In this document: piece by piece, positions 18,800 through 27,304 of the stretch
Numbering within the stretch: the stretch's first letter is position 1
Layout: the number at the start of each line of letters is the position of its first letter
Assembly: GCA_014380615.1 (NCBI GenBank)
Contig: JACMJM010000055.1
Span: 1 to 46,497, forward strand
DNA from: Sphingobacteriaceae bacterium
Lineage (GTDB): Bacteria > Bacteroidota > Bacteroidia > Sphingobacteriales > Sphingobacteriaceae
DNA length: 46,497 nt
Direction of reading: 5' to 3'
Made by a program: the position numbers and the translations under genes
Notes under the pieces: generated by a model
The model's input: the letters and a program-made list of their open reading frames with translations, nothing else
The model's database searches: none
What the model was told of the DNA's origin: nothing

Positions 18800-19543
18800 A
18801 TGAAAATTGCCCTTCTTGGTTATGGTAAAATGGGCCGCATTATAGAGCAATTTGCTTTAGACCGCGGCCACGAAATAGTTTTGAAGATTGATGAAAATAA
18901 CATTGATCAAAAAACAACCGACAATCTTCAACTGGCTGATGTCGCGATTGATTTTAGTACCCCACATTCTGTTCTCGGTAACATCGAAATCTGTTTCGAA
19001 GCTGGCTTGCCGCTTGTTGTGGGAACTACCGGATGGTATGATAGGATTCCCGAAATTAAGTCCCGATGCGAAGCCGGTAACAATTCACTTCTCTACGCAT
19101 CTAACTTTAGTGTGGGTGTAAACGTGTTTTTCTTTGTGAACCAAGTGCTCGCAAAGATAATGAACCGATATCCTCAGTATGATGTGCTGGTAGAAGAGAT
19201 TCATCACACACAAAAGCTCGATTCGCCAAGCGGTACAGCCATTACTATTGCTGAAGGAATACTTGACGGGCTTGAAAGAAAAAATGCCTGGGTAAATGAA
19301 CTGGTTGATAACGGGGATGACGTAATCGCAAAGCCAGAACAACTGCTAATCGAATCGCATAGAATCGAAGATGTACCCGGCACCCATACAGTGGTTTATA
19401 GTTCGGAGGTTGATGATATCGAATTTAAGCACAAAGCCCATGGCAGGGCCGGGTTTGCATTGGGTGCTGTGTTGGCCGCCGAATGGTTACAAGGAAAAAA
19501 AGGCTTTTACTCCGTAAAAGATATGTTTGATTTTAATATCTAA
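18800..19543 (+). CDS. dapB: 4-hydroxy-tetrahydrodipicolinate reductase
   Basis: A 247-residue DapB making tetrahydrodipicolinate for lysine and diaminopimelate synthesis. The N-terminal GYGKMGRII (7-15) binds NAD(P)H. ATNFS is replaced by the similar ASNFSVGVN, and the catalytic EEIHHTQKLDSPSGTA segment is intact, as is the hinge HRIEDVPGTH. It is about 20 residues shorter than the E. coli enzyme, as in other Bacteroidota. It is 8 bp upstream of lepB, probably in one operon. Confidence 0.95.
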   Translation: MKIALLGYGKMGRIIEQFALDRGHEIVLKIDENNIDQKTTDNLQLADVAIDFSTPHSVLGNIEICFEAGLPLVVGTTGWYDRIPEIKSRCEAGNNSLLYASNFSVGVNVFFFVNQVLAKIMNRYPQYDVLVEEIHHTQKLDSPSGTAITIAEGILDGLERKNAWVNELVDNGDDVIAKPEQLLIESHRIEDVPGTHTVVYSSEVDDIEFKHKAHGRAGFALGAVLAAEWLQGKKGFYSVKDMFDFNI

Positions 19544-19551
19544 TTAAATTA

Positions 19552-21072
19552 ATGGAAAATCTTGGTTTGAATATTTCTATACTTTTAATTCTCATTGGCT
19601 ATCATGTAGGCCTATGGAAACTGTTTATAAAAGCCGGTCGGCCGGGATGGGAGGCTTTGGTTCCTGTCTACAGCTTTTATATTATGCTTAAATTATCGGG
19701 GCGGCCAATCTGGTGGATGGTTTTATATTTTATACCAGTCATCAATGTAATTGTTTACATCAGTATCCTTATCGATTTCGCGAAAAGCTATGGAAAATTT
19801 GGTTTTGGAGAGCATGTAGCAAGTATCGCCGTGCCATTCATCGCCTATCCGGTTTGGGGGTTTGATAAAGATACCAAGTACTTGGGCCAGTCTGCCACCG
19901 AAGAGTTTAAAACAAAGTTCCCGTATAAAAAAACCGCCACGAGAGAATGGGCCGACGCGATTTTATTTGCCGTGGTAGCTGCTACACTTATTCGAAGCTT
20001 TATTCTTGAAGCGTACACCATTCCCACCGGCTCTATGGAAAAATCTCTTTTAATAGGCGATTTCCTTTTTGTAAGTAAAGTGGATTACGGGCCCAGAATT
20101 CCTATGACTCCTGTAGCATTTCCTTTTGCTCATCATACCATGCCGGTTACCGGAACAAAGGCCTATTGGGATGCTATCAGTTTAGATTACCGCAGATTGC
20201 CCGGGTTTGTAGATATAAAAAGAGGAGATGTAGTAGTATTTAACTATCCTGAGGGCGATACGGTAGTGTTAGAAACACAGGCCGAAGCAAGTTACTACCA
20301 ATTGGTAAGACAAATGGGACGCGAAGAGGTACGCAATAATCCTAATTTTACTATCGTAGAACGCCCTGTTGATAAAAGGGAAAATTATATTAAACGTTGT
20401 ATGGCCATAGGCGGCGACAAACTGGAGATCAGGAACGCTCAGGTTTATATCAACGGAAAGGCCGCGGAGAATTCACCTACCAGCCAGATCTCATTTCAGG
20501 TAAATACCGATGGGACGACGCTAAACCCGGAGGCTTTGTTGGATATGAATATCTCTTATAAAGAAGAGGCTTTCGGTGTATATTCTTTACACATGACATA
20601 CGAACAGGCCGACATTGTGAAAAAATGGTCGAATGTAAAGCAGGTTCGCCCGCAAATTACACTGGATAACATGTCTAACCCGATGATTTTTCCTCACGAT
20701 TCGCGCTATAAATGGAATGAGGACAATTTTGGCCCGGTTATAGTCCCCGGAAAAAATCTTAAGATTCAACTCGATACACTAAACCTGCCTGTATACAAAC
20801 GGGCGATTGAAGTTTATGAGGGTAATAAAGTTGAGCAGCGGGGAAACCAGATCTTTATTAATGGAGAATTAGCTGATTCGTATACCTTCAAAATGAATTA
20901 CTATTGGATGATGGGAGATAACCGACACAACTCTTTAGATTCGAGGTTTTGGGGCTTTGTGCCCGAAGATCACATTGTGGGTAAAGCCAAATTTATCTGG
21001 ATGAGTTTTGATACAAACGGATCGTTCTTAGGGAAAATCAGGTGGAACAGGTTGTTTAAAGGGATTCATTAA
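19552..21072 (+). CDS. lepB: Signal peptidase I (DUF5684 N-terminal domain)
   Basis: A 506-residue signal peptidase I removing signal peptides from exported proteins. The first ~115 residues form a DUF5684-type membrane domain (helices about 5-22, 37-52, 60-75, 89-105). An anchor helix (about 138-155) precedes the peptidase. The catalytic Ser is in IPTGSMEKSL, the catalytic Lys in NYIKRCMAIGGDKLEI, and the C-terminal box is MGDNRHNSLDSRFWGFVP. A ~110-residue insertion between the Lys box and the end is typical of Bacteroidota. Confidence 0.95.
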   Translation: MENLGLNISILLILIGYHVGLWKLFIKAGRPGWEALVPVYSFYIMLKLSGRPIWWMVLYFIPVINVIVYISILIDFAKSYGKFGFGEHVASIAVPFIAYPVWGFDKDTKYLGQSATEEFKTKFPYKKTATREWADAILFAVVAATLIRSFILEAYTIPTGSMEKSLLIGDFLFVSKVDYGPRIPMTPVAFPFAHHTMPVTGTKAYWDAISLDYRRLPGFVDIKRGDVVVFNYPEGDTVVLETQAEASYYQLVRQMGREEVRNNPNFTIVERPVDKRENYIKRCMAIGGDKLEIRNAQVYINGKAAENSPTSQISFQVNTDGTTLNPEALLDMNISYKEEAFGVYSLHMTYEQADIVKKWSNVKQVRPQITLDNMSNPMIFPHDSRYKWNEDNFGPVIVPGKNLKIQLDTLNLPVYKRAIEVYEGNKVEQRGNQIFINGELADSYTFKMNYYWMMGDNRHNSLDSRFWGFVPEDHIVGKAKFIWMSFDTNGSFLGKIRWNRLFKGIH

Positions 21073-21118
21073 TTAATGATTGGTTATAAAGGTTTAGTAT
21101 ATTTATACGTTAAGGGGC

Positions 21119-21144
21119 ATTAATCATTTGTTCTAATGATTAAT
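21119..21144. repeat. Inverted repeat before the secreted protein gene
   Basis: Two perfect 10-bp arms, ATTAATCATT (21119-21128) and AATGATTAAT (21135-21144), flank a 6-nt loop. A further partial copy (TTAATGATT) lies at about 21073-21081, just after lepB. There is no T-run after the stem, so an operator or RNA hairpin is as likely as a terminator. Confidence 0.5.
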
Positions 21145-21168
21145 CTACATTGAATTTAATATTAAAAC

Positions 21169-21993
21169 ATGAATAAAGCTATCCTATTGGCCACTGTCGG
21201 TTTATTTTTCTCACTGGGTGTTGTCGCTCAGAAATTACCTTCTATACAAAAAGAAAGTATAAGGACTCCGCAAGGAATAAAAATTGATGGTAAGTCTATA
21301 GAGTGGAAAAACAATTTTCAGGCCTACAATGGAAATACCAATATTTTTTATACGCTTTCAAATGATGATACAAATCTTTATCTGGTAGTTCAATCCAGGA
21401 ATGCTGGCATTAACAGCAAGATATTGATTGGTGGTCTTACATTAACCATTAATACGTCTGGCGATAAAAAGGATAAAAACGGGGTTTCAGTAATGTTTCC
21501 TTTCCTGAACGAAAAGGCTAAAAGAACTGCCATCGGCAGAGCGATGGCTGGGTTGAAGTCCTGGGAGAGAGAAACTAATCCTGAAGTAAAGAAGAGACAA
21601 ATGGACTCGGTAAGCTATGCGATGAACAGGACACAAATCGATAAATTAAAAGAGATCAGAGTAATAGGCATCAAAGAAATTCAGGATACTGTGATATCCA
21701 TTTACAACGAGCAGGATATACTTGCCAGGGCTCTTTTTGAAGATCAAAATACTTACACTTACGAGTTGGCTCTCCCCTTAAAGTATTTAAACTTGTCTGC
21801 TAAAAGTGCTAAAACATTTGTCTATAACATCACACTAAATGGCGTTCTATCTGGTTTCGGAGACAGAGGTCCTGGTATAATCGCGGCGGGCAGTGAGGGC
21901 GGCAGACCAGCTATCGTCGGACCGGGAGGTATGGATGTACGCGTATTGGCACTTCCTACAGATTTCTGGGGAAAGTACACCCTTGCGAAATAG
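21169..21993 (+). CDS. Secreted protein of unknown function
   Basis: A 274-residue protein with a signal peptide (about 1-20, ending GVVAQ). The first part after it (IRTPQGIKIDGKSIEWKN, FYTLSNDDTNLYLVVQS) resembles the start of CBM9/DOMON-like beta-sandwich domains, where a short 'DG...W' strand begins the fold. A basic middle segment (MAGLKSWERETNPEVKKRQMDS) and a Gly/Pro-rich C-terminal stretch (about 233-262) follow. I do not recognise a specific family and assign no function. It stands alone downstream of lepB. Confidence 0.7.
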   Translation: MNKAILLATVGLFFSLGVVAQKLPSIQKESIRTPQGIKIDGKSIEWKNNFQAYNGNTNIFYTLSNDDTNLYLVVQSRNAGINSKILIGGLTLTINTSGDKKDKNGVSVMFPFLNEKAKRTAIGRAMAGLKSWERETNPEVKKRQMDSVSYAMNRTQIDKLKEIRVIGIKEIQDTVISIYNEQDILARALFEDQNTYTYELALPLKYLNLSAKSAKTFVYNITLNGVLSGFGDRGPGIIAAGSEGGRPAIVGPGGMDVRVLALPTDFWGKYTLAK

Positions 21994-22184
21994 GTGATTA
22001 ATAAATGTATCACGAGCTGACCAAATCATTCTCCTGTTGCATGAGGGCAGAAACCGGGGCTTGAGGGAAGCCTTGTCTCATCCTTGGTCCTCATCCTTGA
22101 TCTGTGTCCCACAAGCCAATCTATAGACTAACCTGTCATTAATTTTTTCCTGGTTTTCAATCCACATTCCGTGCTGTTTTTAAA

Positions 22185-22415
22185 TTGAGATGTTCTGTGA
22201 GGACACAGACCAAGGGGCTAGGCTGTAAGCCTTGTGCCGATGCCTGCAACTATAACGCTATAATCAAAGAAAATAAAACAGTAAGCTTCAACAAAGAAGA
22301 GTGGATGAGTTGCGGAGAATGTGTTGATGCCTTCAAACTAACGGCCATGCGGTTTGGCAATAATAAAGACCTGGATTTCATGGTCTCGTTTTATGAACCA
22401 AAGGATAGAAAATAA
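22185..22415 (+). pseudogene. Degenerate ferredoxin-like fragment
   Basis: A 76-codon frame with two incomplete 4Fe-4S motifs: GCKPCADACNYNAI (CxxCxxxC, lacking the first Cys of a full CxxCxxCxxxC) and SCGECVDAFKLTAM, where the last Cys has become Phe. An intact two-cluster ferredoxin would have eight cysteines; here I count seven in all, two of them outside or only partly fitting the motifs (the initial RCS and the changed second site). There is no good start; the first candidate is TTG. I read it as the decayed end of a longer iron-sulfur protein gene next to the sulfur island. A small functional protein cannot be excluded. Confidence 0.45.
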
Positions 22416-22570
22416 GCTTCTCTGAGCCAACCAGAGCTTCAATTTGGAAACTTGTTTTTTGAGGGAATGATCGCCTATGCTGAGTTCTCGTGCCGATTTT
22501 ACTCTATACTTTCCCTAATCTTTCTCAGGATCTCATTTGGACATAATAACATTTCTCCAGCAAAGGGTTC

Positions 22571-22586
22571 GATGATTTTCATCATC
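22571..22586. repeat. Short inverted repeat upstream of the cdr operator
   Basis: GATGAT-TTTC-ATCATC, two perfect 6-bp arms with a 4-nt spacer, 30 bp upstream of the CRP-like site. It could be a second operator or chance. Confidence 0.35.
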
Positions 22587-22616
22587 TAAAGCCATGACCA
22601 CAATCACCATTGCTAT

Positions 22617-22630
22617 GTGACAATTGTCAC
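22617..22630. promoter_or_regulatory. CRP-like operator 1 (cdr promoter)
   Basis: A perfect 14-bp palindrome, GTGACAATTGTCAC (GTGA-N6-TCAC), identical to operator 5. A TTTG element (22658-22661) follows 27 nt after its end, and the GTG start is at 22678. The placement fits class II activation by a Crp-family protein. Confidence 0.75.
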
Positions 22631-22677
22631 CGAACTCCCTTCATTATAATAGGGAGATTTGAAGAAATAAAGAGAAT

Positions 22678-24354
22678 GTGAAATATATTATTATAGGCGC
22701 TGTAGCAGGTGGAGCCAGTACAGCAGCAAGGTTAAGAAGGTTAGACGAGCATGCGGAAATCGTCATTTTTGAAAAGGGAAAATACATATCATACGCAAAT
22801 TGCGGACTTCCATATTACATCGGGAATGTGATTAAAGATAGAAATAAGCTGTTTGTACAAACCGCTATCTCTTTTTCTACCCGCTTCAATATAGACGTAA
22901 GGGTAAGCACGGAAGTAATTTCTGTTAACCGTTCGGGGAAAACAGTTACAGCTATCAATCATCTAAGCGGAGAGGAGTATACCGAATCTTACGACAAGTT
23001 GGTATTGTCGCCGGGTGCGGTCCCTATCCGGCCCTCTTTACCGGGGATTCAGCATGAGGGAATTTTTACCGTAAGGAACGTAACAGACACCGACTATATA
23101 AAAGAATATATCCTTGATTCGAAAGTGAAAAAGGCTGTAGTAATCGGAGCAGGTTTTATTGGTTTGGAGATGGCCGAAAATTTTCATGCGCTGGGCATTG
23201 AGGTAAGTGTAGTTGAGATGAGCAATCAGATTTTGGCACCCGTGGATCTCCCTATTGCCGCCATTGCCCAAAAGCATCTTAAAGGAAAAGGTATTCGGCT
23301 TTATTTAAACACCGCCGTAACCGGATTTGAAAAAGAAGATGGCCGGTTAAAAGTTCAGCTGGGAGATAAGGCAGTGCTGGACGCAGATTTAGTTATCCTT
23401 TCTATCGGGGTTAAACCCGACACCCGCCTTGCCGAAAACGCAGGTTTAAAATTAGGACAGGCCAAAGGAATATGGGTGAACGAATACCTGCAGACTTCAG
23501 ATCCTGACATCTATGCGGTAGGCGATGCCATCGAATTTCCTAATCCGCTAACCGGGCAGCCAACGGTTACTTATCTTGCTGGCCCCGCTAACAAGCAGGG
23601 ACGGATTTGCGCGAATAACCTTGCTTTGGGGAATCAACAAAAATATACCGGGTCCATCAATACGGCGATTGTTAAGCTTTTCGACCTTACTATAGGAGCA
23701 GCCGGTATGGCGATTAAGCATTTAGAGCGAAATAACATTCCTTACCTCAGCGCAACTATTCACGGTAATTCTCATGCGGGCTACTATCCGGGTGCTCAGC
23801 TGATGACGATACAAATTGCTTTTTCTCCGGAAAACGGTCAATTGCTAAGTGCTCAGGTTATAGGCGGGGATGGGGTAGATAAACGCTTGGATCTGCTTTC
23901 TTCTGTAATAAAAAATAAGGGAACTATATACGAACTCACCGAGATTGAACAGGCGTACGCCCCGCCTTTTTCTTCGGCTAAAGATCCGGTGAATATGGCA
24001 GGTTTCGTAGCGGAGAATATACTGCTCGGCCGATTAAAGGTTATTGATTGTTCACAGCTGAGTTCGATAGAGGCTAACGCGGTATTGGTAGATGTTCGTA
24101 ATCCATCTGAGTTTGCCGGAGGAACTATTGAAGGGGCCGTAAATATTCCTTTGGACGAAATCAGAAATCGCTTAGCGGAGATACCCCAGGACAAGCCTCT
24201 GTATATTTTCTGCCAACAGGGAATGCGGGGATATCTGGCACAAAGAATTCTGGTTCAGCACGGTTTTGATAACGTAACTAACCTCTCCGGTGGATATTTA
24301 TTATGGAAGGCCTACCATGATGAAGTTTCCTTACAGATGGAGTACCTGGTATAA
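22678..24354 (+). CDS. CoA-disulfide/persulfide reductase-rhodanese fusion
   Basis: A 558-residue fusion. Residues 1-445 are an FAD/NAD(P)H pyridine nucleotide-disulfide reductase: the dinucleotide motif GAVAGGASTAARLRR, the single redox Cys in SYANCGLPYYIG (Cys43), a second GAGFIGLEMAEN motif and the DIYAVGDAIEF FAD segment. Residues ~455-558 are a rhodanese domain with active loop CQQGMRG. This CoADR-Rhd architecture is known to reduce CoA or other persulfides and polysulfides with NAD(P)H. It starts with GTG at 22678 and has its own CRP-like operator. The rhodanese domain suggests a persulfide rather than a plain disulfide substrate. Confidence 0.9.
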   Translation: MKYIIIGAVAGGASTAARLRRLDEHAEIVIFEKGKYISYANCGLPYYIGNVIKDRNKLFVQTAISFSTRFNIDVRVSTEVISVNRSGKTVTAINHLSGEEYTESYDKLVLSPGAVPIRPSLPGIQHEGIFTVRNVTDTDYIKEYILDSKVKKAVVIGAGFIGLEMAENFHALGIEVSVVEMSNQILAPVDLPIAAIAQKHLKGKGIRLYLNTAVTGFEKEDGRLKVQLGDKAVLDADLVILSIGVKPDTRLAENAGLKLGQAKGIWVNEYLQTSDPDIYAVGDAIEFPNPLTGQPTVTYLAGPANKQGRICANNLALGNQQKYTGSINTAIVKLFDLTIGAAGMAIKHLERNNIPYLSATIHGNSHAGYYPGAQLMTIQIAFSPENGQLLSAQVIGGDGVDKRLDLLSSVIKNKGTIYELTEIEQAYAPPFSSAKDPVNMAGFVAENILLGRLKVIDCSQLSSIEANAVLVDVRNPSEFAGGTIEGAVNIPLDEIRNRLAEIPQDKPLYIFCQQGMRGYLAQRILVQHGFDNVTNLSGGYLLWKAYHDEVSLQMEYLV

Positions 24355-24385
24355 GTTCGCTGAAAACCTTCTTATATTCCCATCT

Positions 24386-24399
24386 GTGATGAAAGTTAC
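24386..24399. promoter_or_regulatory. CRP-like operator 2 (DUF6132 promoter)
   Basis: GTGATGAAAGTTAC matches the operator in 8 of 10 conserved positions. The gap to TTTG of the full -7 box TAGCTTTG (24422-24429) is exactly 26 nt, as at the other operators. It is weaker than operators 1, 4 and 5 by sequence. Confidence 0.55.
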
Positions 24400-24421
24400 A
24401 AAGTACCTGTATAGTTCGAAT

Positions 24422-24429
24422 TAGCTTTG
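24422..24429 (+). promoter_or_regulatory. -7 box (TAGCTTTG) of the DUF6132 gene
   Basis: A full TAnnTTTG match ending 15 nt before ATG 24445. Because the consensus is complete here, it identifies the TTTG that follows each CRP-like operator as a -7 element. Confidence 0.65.
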
Positions 24430-24444
24430 TAAAAAAAATTGAAT

Positions 24445-24663
24445 ATGGAATTTTTAAAAAGAAACAAGGTGATGATTTTAGGGGCTCTGCTGGGAATGAT
24501 CGCCGGTTATCTGTACTGGTATTATGTTGGCTGTTTAAGTGGTACCTGCGCCATTACTTCCAGCCCTGTAAACAGCACTCTGTATGGCGCATTAATGGGA
24601 GGTTTAATAGGTAGTATCCTTAAAAAGGAAAAGAAAACTGAGAAATCGGAAGGTAATTCTTAA
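24445..24663 (+). CDS. DUF6132 family membrane protein
   Basis: A 72-residue protein with two glycine-rich membrane helices (about residues 9-26 and 45-58), a small loop with two cysteines (GCLSGTCAITSSP) and a charged tail. DUF6132 proteins often sit beside thiol and sulfur genes; the paired Cys hint at a redox role but the function is unknown. I start at ATG 24445, as an in-frame TTG at 24439 precedes it by two codons. Its stop overlaps the MFS gene's stop on the other strand. Confidence 0.75.
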   Translation: MEFLKRNKVMILGALLGMIAGYLYWYYVGCLSGTCAITSSPVNSTLYGALMGGLIGSILKKEKKTEKSEGNS

Positions 24664-25877
24664 AAAATTCTGCTCTTGATTTTCATTCTAAGCCTAAGCA
24701 CAAGCGCGGATAAAATGGTTAGTACGCCGATTACCCAGATTGCTGAAGAAAGGCCGTAAGCATCAGCAAGAACTCCCGAAAGGATTGCCCCGAAGGCATA
24801 GCCGGAATCCCTCCATAACCTGAATACTCCAATACTTTCAGCTCTTTGTTCGGGCCTGGTTTCATCTGCGATTGCAGCCAAAAAGGTTGGGTAAACAACG
24901 GCTGTTCCGATGCCCAGCATTATTGATATAAGTACATAATGGCTTATTTGAACCGCCGGAATTAACAGCAAAAGTGCCGCGCCCTGAGCAAGCATCCCCC
25001 AAAACAAAAGCGTCCGTTTACATATTTTGTCTGCCAGTTTTCCCGTAAAAAGTTGACTCAAGCCCCATGTCGCGGGGTAAATCGCGACAATTAATCCTGT
25101 TTCTTTAAGTCCGTAACCCTGATTGCTAAGTAGAAGCGGGAGCAGCCCCCATACCATTCCATCGTTAAGGTTGTTAACCAGGCCTGCCTGGGTTATTGAT
25201 GAAAGATTTGGATGCCGAATAGTAGTGTCGAGAAATACTTTTTCTAAGGGCCTTACAAACGATGTTTTTTTCTCTGTTTGAACAAAGTTCCTGGTATCTT
25301 GTATTAAAAAAATACTTCCCGCAAGGCCCAAAAAAGAAATAGCGATGCCGATATAAAATGGATATGGCCTGATTCCATAGTTGGCAGCGATGTAAGCTGT
25401 TAAGAGAGCTACCAATGCAACCGCCAGGTAGCCAGAAAATTCATTCAGGCCCATAGCAAGGCCCCGGTTCTTTTCGCCGATCAGATCAATCTTCATCACC
25501 ACTGTGGATGACCAGGTTAGCCCCTGACTTATTCCCAGAAGCACATTTGAGGCAATAATCAACTGCCAGCTATTTGCGTAAATTAAAATAAAGGGCACCG
25601 GAATAGCAAATAGCCATCCGTAAACAAGGAGGTTTTTTCGGCCGACTTTGTTAGCCAACGTTCCGGCGAAGTAGTTAGAAATAGCTTTGGTAAAGCCAAA
25701 AACAACAATAAAAGAAAGTAGTGCCGACTTAGCGACAACACCGAATTCTTCCTGGGCCAACTGCGGAAGAATGGATCGTTCTAAACCAATCATCCCACCT
25801 ACAAAGGCGTTTATAATTACAAGCAGACTGAACTGTTTCCAATTTTGCCGAAGCCCAAGTTCAAATTTTTGGTTCAT
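24660..25877 (-). CDS. MFS transporter
   Basis: A 405-residue major facilitator with about 12 membrane helices. The loop 2-3 motif is GTLANKVGRKNLLVYG and its repeat GKLADKICKRTLLFWG follows helix 8. The substrate cannot be read from sequence. It is the last gene of the sulfur operon and overlaps the upstream rhodanese-like gene by 4 bp (ATGA), so it probably exports or imports a small compound linked to that pathway. Confidence 0.85.
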   Translation of the reverse strand: MNQKFELGLRQNWKQFSLLVIINAFVGGMIGLERSILPQLAQEEFGVVAKSALLSFIVVFGFTKAISNYFAGTLANKVGRKNLLVYGWLFAIPVPFILIYANSWQLIIASNVLLGISQGLTWSSTVVMKIDLIGEKNRGLAMGLNEFSGYLAVALVALLTAYIAANYGIRPYPFYIGIAISFLGLAGSIFLIQDTRNFVQTEKKTSFVRPLEKVFLDTTIRHPNLSSITQAGLVNNLNDGMVWGLLPLLLSNQGYGLKETGLIVAIYPATWGLSQLFTGKLADKICKRTLLFWGMLAQGAALLLLIPAVQISHYVLISIMLGIGTAVVYPTFLAAIADETRPEQRAESIGVFRLWRDSGYAFGAILSGVLADAYGLSSAIWVIGVLTILSALVLRLRMKIKSRIF

Positions 25878-26323
25878 TCTACCGGATATCCCTTATTCAT
25901 CCAATCTACTTTAATATTAGTCGGGAGATTGAGAAGTTTGCCGTTTTTAAATCCGGCAGCTTGTAATGCGGCAAAGGCGGGGCGAATATTCGGACAGCGA
26001 TCAAAAGGACAACAGCCGCAGTATATTACAACAGTTGAGGTTTTAGGGATCGAGGATAATGCCTTTTTAAACCGTTGCAGGTTTTCCTTCTTGCCGGCTC
26101 CGCCCGTGTTTCGGGCCCCCTTAATATTTTCAACTACGCCTATATTAAAAATGACCGGCTTAGTGGTTTTTTTATTACGGATTAAAGCAGCCAGCGTTGA
26201 AGGAGCCATTAGCTGGCTGCTTGCCCATGGATCTTTTACTAATTGCGGCCTGGCTGAAAATTGAGCCTGGGACGCTGCCGCTACTAAGAGCAAAACGAGT
26301 AGTATTAATGTTCTTTTTAGCAT
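25874..26323 (-). CDS. Secreted rhodanese-like protein
   Basis: A 149-residue protein with a signal peptide (about 1-20, ending ASQAQ). It has a rhodanese-like core: a PVIFNIGVVENIKGARNTG strand, then the loop VVIYCGCCPFDRCPNIRPAF and a FKNGKLLNLPTNIKVDWMNKGYP end. The active loop is unusual, with CGCCPFDRC holding four Cys within nine residues instead of the single Cys of a rhodanese. It is probably periplasmic. The gene lies end to end with the YeeE gene (TAAATG), so a role in handling periplasmic sulfane sulfur for that transporter is plausible. Confidence 0.75.
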   Translation of the reverse strand: MLKRTLILLVLLLVAAASQAQFSARPQLVKDPWASSQLMAPSTLAALIRNKKTTKPVIFNIGVVENIKGARNTGGAGKKENLQRFKKALSSIPKTSTVVIYCGCCPFDRCPNIRPAFAALQAAGFKNGKLLNLPTNIKVDWMNKGYPVE

Positions 26324-26737
26324 TTAATGAGGAAGTTTGTCTTTAATCAAACCATAAAAATAGGTGCCCAAAAGTGCCCCGATAACTACTATAATCATTG
26401 CCCAGTAACCATAACCTATATTTACGAACATCGGCCCGGGGCAAGCTCCTGTTAATGCCCATCCCAGTCCGAAAATAGAGCCGCCGATAATATAACGGGG
26501 CCAGCTTTTATCCTTATCCTGAAAAACAATAGGGTTTCCACGGGCGTCTTTTATCCGAAATTTCTTAATGATAAATACCGCTAACACTCCAAGTGCCACT
26601 GCCGTACCGATGATTCCGTACATGTGGAACGATTGGAAACGAAACATTTCCTGAATGCGGTACCAGGAAATAGCTTCCGATTTTGCCATTATCACTCCGA
26701 AAACCAGCCCCGTCAAAATATATTTTAATCCTTTCAT
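26324..26737 (-). CDS. YeeE/YedE-type half-transporter (second half)
   Basis: A 137-residue protein with about four membrane helices and the conserved GACPGP motif (GWALTGACPGPMF). YeeE/YedE (PmpA/PmpB) proteins move thiosulfate or sulfide-type sulfur across the inner membrane, and their essential cysteines lie in such motifs. It corresponds to the C-terminal half of full-length YeeE. It is partnered by the 185-residue gene 9 bp upstream. Confidence 0.85.
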   Translation of the reverse strand: MKGLKYILTGLVFGVIMAKSEAISWYRIQEMFRFQSFHMYGIIGTAVALGVLAVFIIKKFRIKDARGNPIVFQDKDKSWPRYIIGGSIFGLGWALTGACPGPMFVNIGYGYWAMIIVVIGALLGTYFYGLIKDKLPH

Positions 26738-26746
26738 TTCTTTCTC

Positions 26747-27304
26747 CTAAAAAATCAGTGGTAACAGCAGATGCGTCATTGCTAAACCGCCTATAAAAAA
26801 CCCGACAACCGCAATAAGAGAAGGTATTTGCAGATTCGAAAGACCACTGATGGCATGTCCTGATGTACAGCCACCGGCATATCTCGTACCAAATCCTACC
26901 AGTATACCCCCAAGCAATAGTATTGCAATCCCTTTCGGGGAAGTGAAAAGATCGGCTCCAAAAAGCTGCGCAGGGTTAAGTCCGCCGTCGAATGCTATTC
27001 CCAGTCCTTTCAGGTCTTCAATAGTAGCGGCCGACAGCCTTAGTGGTTCGTTGTCTCGCAAAAGTGTTGATGCCGCTATTCCTCCCAGTACCGATCCGAA
27101 AAGGAAAAGCAAATTCCATTTCTGAGTCTTCCAGTCAAATTCAAAAAACTTTACTCTCTTTCCCGCACCGACAATGGTACACATGGTACGCAGGTTTGTT
27201 GATACGCCGAAAGATTTGCCAAAAAACAGGAGCAATACCATAATGAACGCAATGGCCGCACCTGATATATACCAGGGCCAGGGCTGTCTAAGGATTTCAA
27301 GCAT
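26747..27304 (-). CDS. YeeE/YedE-type half-transporter (first half)
   Basis: A 185-residue protein with about five membrane helices and the conserved GTRYAGGCTSGHAISG motif, corresponding to the first half of full-length YeeE, which transports thiosulfate in E. coli. With the adjacent 137-residue half it would reconstitute one transporter. Its start overlaps the upstream universal stress protein gene by 8 bp, so expression is coupled. Confidence 0.85.
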   Translation of the reverse strand: MLEILRQPWPWYISGAAIAFIMVLLLFFGKSFGVSTNLRTMCTIVGAGKRVKFFEFDWKTQKWNLLFLFGSVLGGIAASTLLRDNEPLRLSAATIEDLKGLGIAFDGGLNPAQLFGADLFTSPKGIAILLLGGILVGFGTRYAGGCTSGHAISGLSNLQIPSLIAVVGFFIGGLAMTHLLLPLIF

